Source of the DNA: MED-G20 sp038108155
GTDB lineage: Bacteria; Bacteroidota; Bacteroidia; Flavobacteriales_D; Parvicellaceae
Assembly: GCA_038108155.1 (NCBI GenBank)
Contig: JAYNHP010000060.1
Location: forward strand, 1 to 9,048
Length of the DNA stretch: 9,048 nucleotides
Direction of reading: 5' to 3'
In this document: in pieces, positions 6,631 through 9,048 of the stretch
How the letters are laid out: each line of letters starts with the position of its first letter
Numbering within the stretch: the first letter of the stretch is position 1
Notes under the pieces: generated by a model
What the model was told of the DNA's origin: nothing
Databases searched by the model: none
What the model saw: the letters and a program-made list of their open reading frames with translations, nothing else
Position numbers and translations under genes: made by a program

Positions 6631-7119
6631 TTACGGCAGTATAAACAGACTTCTCATATTATGTAGAGCGGAAATAGGTAGAATTTCTGCTTTAGGTAAT
6701 TTTAATTTCCATTCATTAACTAATTTTTCAAGAGATTTTTGTTCTGAATTATCAATTTTATTTAAAAGTAGCAAAATTGGAACACTGAGTTTGTTTATCT
6801 GTGTAAGTCTCTCTTCCATTTTATTAGGATCTTCGTAAATATCTGTTACCATAAGAATAACATCTGCATCTTTAAGTGCTTCCGAAACAAATTTCATCAT
6901 GTTTTCGTGAAGTCTGTAATGTGGGTCTATTATCCCAGGTGTATCAGAAAAAACTATCTGATAGTCCTCTTCATTAACCATGCCCATTATTCGGTGACGA
7001 GTTGTTTGCATCTTAGAAGTAATTATAGATAACTTTTCCCCTACTAATTGGTTCATTAACGTTGACTTTCCAACATTTGGACTTCCTATTATATTAACAA
7101 AACCAGATTTATGTGACAT
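6631..7119 (-). CDS. era: Era N-terminal GTPase-domain fragment
   Basis: This first open part (162 aa) holds the whole G domain: GSPNVGKST (12-20), switch I with TTRHR (39-43), DTPG (59-62), NKID (120-123) and SAL (150-152). It ends nine codons after the SAL motif, where the linker to the KH domain should continue, so alone it would lack RNA binding. See the combined era entry for interpretation. Confidence 0.7.
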   Translation of the reverse strand: MSHKSGFVNIIGSPNVGKSTLMNQLVGEKLSIITSKMQTTRHRIMGMVNEEDYQIVFSDTPGIIDPHYRLHENMMKFVSEALKDADVILMVTDIYEDPNKMEERLTQINKLSVPILLLLNKIDNSEQKSLEKLVNEWKLKLPKAEILPISALHNMRSLFILP

Positions 7120-7133
7120 TTTACAGATATTAA

Positions 7134-7164
7134 TTTGCAATAATAGAAACAAAAATTAACTTTG
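7134..7164 (+). promoter_or_regulatory. Consensus Bacteroidota promoter of the initiator tRNA gene
   Basis: TTTG (7134-7137) as -33 and TAACTTTG (7157-7164) as -7 are separated by 19 nt, matching both halves of the Bacteroidota sigma-70 consensus. The -7 box ends three bases before the mature tRNA 5' end, so transcription must begin at, or within a base or two of, tRNA position 1. The same DNA is the upstream region of era on the other strand. Confidence 0.75.
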
Positions 7165-7167
7165 CAA

Positions 7168-7240
<73 letters not shown>

Positions 7241-7245
7241 CTAAA

Positions 7246-7281
7246 AAAAACGGTTACTCTTATTAAAGCGTAGCCGTTTTT
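7246..7281 (+). terminator. Rho-independent terminator after tRNA-fMet
   Basis: AAAAACGGTTAC (7246-7257) pairs with GTAGCCGTTTTT (7270-7281), twelve pairs including one U-G, over a 12-nt loop, and the 3' arm ends in a T-run. It begins six nt after the tRNA and separates it from the reductase gene. The A-run on the 5' side would let it work in the opposite direction as well. Confidence 0.8.
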
Positions 7282-7365
7282 AATTTATACCTTCCAACAA
7301 GTATTTGATGCAACTCGTCTACAAAATCAGCAGAAATATTTAATAATCTATCAAATGAATAAAAA

Positions 7366-8382
7366 ATGAAAAAAAAAGTATTATTGACAGGTATATCTGG
7401 GTATATTGCTAATCACTGTGCGGTAGAGTTGTTGAAAAATGGATATTCTGTTAGAGGTTCTCTTCGGAATATTTCAAAATCAGATAAAATTGTAAATGCC
7501 ATTAAAAAGGAAGTAGATCCAAAGGATAATTTAGAGTTTTGCGAATTGAATCTGTTAAACGATGAAGGTTGGAACGATGCAGCAAAGGGATGTGATTTTG
7601 TAATGCATGTAGCTTCCCCATTCATCAATATAGAACCAAAAGATGAAAACGAATATATTAGGCCTGCTGTTGATGGCACAATGAGAGCTTTAAAAGCAGC
7701 AAAAAGTGCTGGTGTTAAAAGAGTAGTTTTAACTTCCTCTATGGTTTCAATGTTAGGCAATGCTGATAAATCAATCGATGTAAATTCTAGAACTTGGACC
7801 AATATAAAAGGAAAAAATGTATCTGCGTATTCAAAAAGCAAAACCTTAGCTGAACAAGCTGCATGGAATTTTATTAAAGATCAAAGAGACAATACCAAAA
7901 TGGAATTCGCTGTTGTAAATCCTGGACCTGTTTTTGGACCCAGCTTATCAGGAAATTTATCAGGCGCTTCAATGAGTATGTTTACTCAAATGATGCAAGG
8001 AAAAATGCCTATGGTTCCTCAAGCATCTATCAACATGTCTGATGTAAGAGACATAGCAAAAATACATGTTCTAGCTCTGGAAAATAAAGAAGCTAGTGGG
8101 AAAAGATTTATAGTCACAACTGAAAAACCTTACGCTTTTCAAGATGTAGCGAAAATTCTTAAATCAAATGGTTATGATAAGGTAAGTACTAAATTGGCTC
8201 CTAACTTTTTACTTAAAATATTGGGTCATATCAATAGAGAAGCTAAATCTATGAAATCTTTTATTGGTAATACACATAATGGTGATATTTCCTCAACTAT
8301 GAAAACATTTGATTGGAAACCCATAGCCTTTGAAAAAACTGTTTTAGATACAGCAAAATCAATTGAAACCTATCTAAATTAG
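7366..8382 (+). CDS. Extended SDR NAD(P)-dependent epimerase/reductase, dihydroflavonol-reductase-like
   Basis: This 338-aa protein is an extended short-chain dehydrogenase/reductase with a Rossmann fold, cytosolic. The N-terminal nucleotide motif TGxxGYIA is at 8-15; R30 and R34 in VRGSLRN fit NADPH preference as in dihydroflavonol 4-reductase and cinnamoyl-CoA reductase relatives. The catalytic set is S124/S125 in TSSM and YSKSK (Y155, K159). NPGPVFGP (185-192) and DVRDIA (226-231) are typical of the DFR-like subgroup. Bacterial members reduce aldehydes or ketones of varied kinds; the substrate cannot be told here. It stands alone: terminators flank it on both sides and neither neighbour is metabolic. 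The ATG is followed by AAAAAAAAA and lacks a Shine-Dalgarno. Confidence 0.9.
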   Translation: MKKKVLLTGISGYIANHCAVELLKNGYSVRGSLRNISKSDKIVNAIKKEVDPKDNLEFCELNLLNDEGWNDAAKGCDFVMHVASPFINIEPKDENEYIRPAVDGTMRALKAAKSAGVKRVVLTSSMVSMLGNADKSIDVNSRTWTNIKGKNVSAYSKSKTLAEQAAWNFIKDQRDNTKMEFAVVNPGPVFGPSLSGNLSGASMSMFTQMMQGKMPMVPQASINMSDVRDIAKIHVLALENKEASGKRFIVTTEKPYAFQDVAKILKSNGYDKVSTKLAPNFLLKILGHINREAKSMKSFIGNTHNGDISSTMKTFDWKPIAFEKTVLDTAKSIETYLN

Positions 8383-8407
8383 GTATTTAAATACTATTAT
8401 TAATTAT

Positions 8408-8448
8408 TTATAAAGGCGCTTTATTTAAAAAAAGCTTTATAATTTTTT
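8408..8448 (+). terminator. Rho-independent terminator of the SDR gene
   Basis: TTATAAAG (8408-8415) pairs with CTTTATAA (8435-8442), and an inner CTTT/AAAG stem (8419-8422, 8431-8434) extends it across a three-base bulge. Six T residues follow (8443-8448), reaching the stop codon of the convergent SPOR-domain gene. The reverse strand lacks a strong T-run, so it mainly serves the plus-strand gene. Confidence 0.65.
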
Positions 8449-9048
8449 ATCTATAACCTGGATAATTTTTCATTACTATCAGAGCTGAGACTGGATCTTT
8501 ATTTTCAACTCCCATGATGAAACAGTCTGAGAATCCTGATTCTTTAATAATAGTATTCATTTGTTTGACATCGGATAATGACTTGTATCTTCCAATCATA
8601 TAAAGGTCATAACCTAATCTCTTGTCTTTTACAATATGAAAATCATCGCCATAATTTGCATTTATAAAATCCAATGTTTCTTCGTTCATTTTATATCTAA
8701 AAGCACCTACTTGAACAGTTAAATAATGACCGATTTTTCTAGATTCTGATTTGGACATTGACTCAATGTTTTCATCGCTTAAAGCTCTTAAAGAATTCAT
8801 TATTTTTTGATAGCTTCCTGTGGCAATTAAAGAATTTATAGTTTTCTTGTTTTCATCAGCTAATTCTTCTAGCTTTTCATTTGGTTTTACTTCAGCAACT
8901 ATTTTCTTTTTCATCCCATCTTGAATAATATCGATTTCCATGAAATCAAATTTTGTTCCCTCAGGCATGTTTTCTAGCTTGTAGGAATATTCTCCTGAGC
9001 TTGGAATATAATCAAAAGCAAATCCATCGACTGTTTTTTCTGCTGTTG
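8447..9048 (-). CDS. SPOR-domain protein, C-terminal part (runs off the window)
   Basis: The frame stays open through the right edge (9048), so this is the C-terminal 199 residues or so of a longer protein and the ATG at 8968 is most likely internal. Counting from that Met, residues 81-155 look like a SPOR domain: HYLTVQVGAF as first strand, a helix, GYDLYMIGRYKS as the central strands, a second helix and SGFSDCFIMG as last strand. SPOR domains bind denuded peptidoglycan glycan strands at division sites; in Bacteroidota they also end large envelope and OmpA-like proteins. Before it lies a Lys/Glu-rich helical stretch (about 29-80) and a beta-rich piece with PSSGEYSYKLENMPEG. The full architecture is outside the window, so the specific role is unknown. 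Confidence 0.75.
   Translation of the reverse strand, partial: TAEKTVDGFAFDYIPSSGEYSYKLENMPEGTKFDFMEIDIIQDGMKKKIVAEVKPNEKLEELADENKKTINSLIATGSYQKIMNSLRALSDENIESMSKSESRKIGHYLTVQVGAFRYKMNEETLDFINANYGDDFHIVKDKRLGYDLYMIGRYKSLSDVKQMNTIIKESGFSDCFIMGVENKDPVSALIVMKNYPGYR

Larger units (their letters stand above)
6244..7119 (-). pseudogene. era: Era GTPase gene interrupted by one in-frame TAA
   Basis: Era binds the 3' end of 16S rRNA and is a normally essential 30S assembly GTPase with an N-terminal G domain and C-terminal KH domain. From the ATG at 7119 to the TGA at 6246-6244 the frame is continuous, 292 codons with the end stop, the usual family length, except for a TAA at 6633-6631 (codon 163). 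No net insertion or deletion is needed. The codons around the stop, between HN (153-154) and SEIIREK, are much less conserved than either side: TDKP/RFFVSE of relatives reads TINCLRLLGSE here. The start at 7119 (MSHKSGFVNIIG) fits the family; an ATG at 7152 would add 11 odd residues. Causes could be base-call errors, a nonsense mutation, or a split gene. With an essential neighbour (der) coupled to it, a sequence error is my first guess. Confidence 0.8.

Noticed and set aside
6590..6838. Plus-strand open frame opposite era (82 aa)
   Set aside because: Composition and position fit an antisense shadow of era; no start context or recognisable domain.
7120..7152. Upstream ATG start for era (adds 11 residues)
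   Set aside because: The added residues are not seen in the family; MSHKSGFVNIIG from 7119 matches the usual Era N-terminus.
7282..7365. Open reading stretches on both strands between the tRNA terminator and the SDR gene, including a minus-strand peptide-like run ending near the terminator
   Set aside because: There is no ATG start in the spacer for the minus-strand run, which continues only as an antisense shadow of the SDR gene, and two frames on the plus strand are equally open. No family is recognised, so a gene remnant is not supportable.
7413..7841. Minus-strand 142-aa open frame opposite the SDR gene
   Set aside because: Fully antisense to a clearly functional gene with conserved motifs; no recognisable domain.
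8383..8394. Perfect palindrome GTATTTAAATAC right after the SDR stop codon
   Set aside because: Short and AT-only apart from the end pair; it needs no explanation in this base composition, and a better terminator follows at 8408-8448.

Overview
The window looks like a chromosomal housekeeping segment from a low-GC, probably marine, member of the Bacteroidota (Flavobacteriia-like). The pointers are a GldA-type ABC ATPase, the Bacteroidota promoter signature (TTG about 19 nt before TAnnTTTG), start codons without Shine-Dalgarno sequences, a C-terminal SPOR-domain protein, and Bacteroidota-like lengths of Der and MetK. I see no transposase, integrase, phage gene, CRISPR array or defence locus.

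Layout. Positions 1-327 hold no gene, but contain a promoter-like box and inverted repeats that could form a pseudoknot. Positions 328-2556 are a minus-strand operon read rsgA, dtd, mazG-like pyrophosphohydrolase, then a small single-pass membrane protein; rsgA and dtd overlap by a GTGA. A short divergent spacer with a 16-nt dyad separates it from gldA (plus, 2646-3554). Next come a consensus promoter box and a SAM-II/SAM-V type riboswitch that fills the 5' UTR of metK (plus, 3681-4934). metK converges, with 8 nt between the stop codons, on the minus-strand pair era-der (7119 to 4943), where der starts at a TTG overlapping the era stop. Divergent from era is an initiator tRNA-fMet gene (7168-7240) with a near-perfect promoter immediately upstream and a strong terminator. 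A monocistronic extended-SDR (dihydroflavonol-reductase-like) gene follows (7366-8382) with its own terminator. The window ends inside the C-terminal part of a SPOR-domain protein read on the minus strand.

Functional theme. Three ribosome-assembly GTPases (RsgA, Der, Era), D-aminoacyl-tRNA deacylase, the initiator tRNA and SAM synthetase lie within about 5.7 kb, so most of the window serves translation and one-carbon supply.

The two points most worth a second look are the SAM-binding pseudoknot upstream of metK and an era gene interrupted by an in-frame TAA. That stop lies inside a short, poorly conserved stretch exactly between the GTPase and KH domains; it is either a sequence error, a nonsense mutation or a split gene. 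I did not find a wholly new multi-gene system here.
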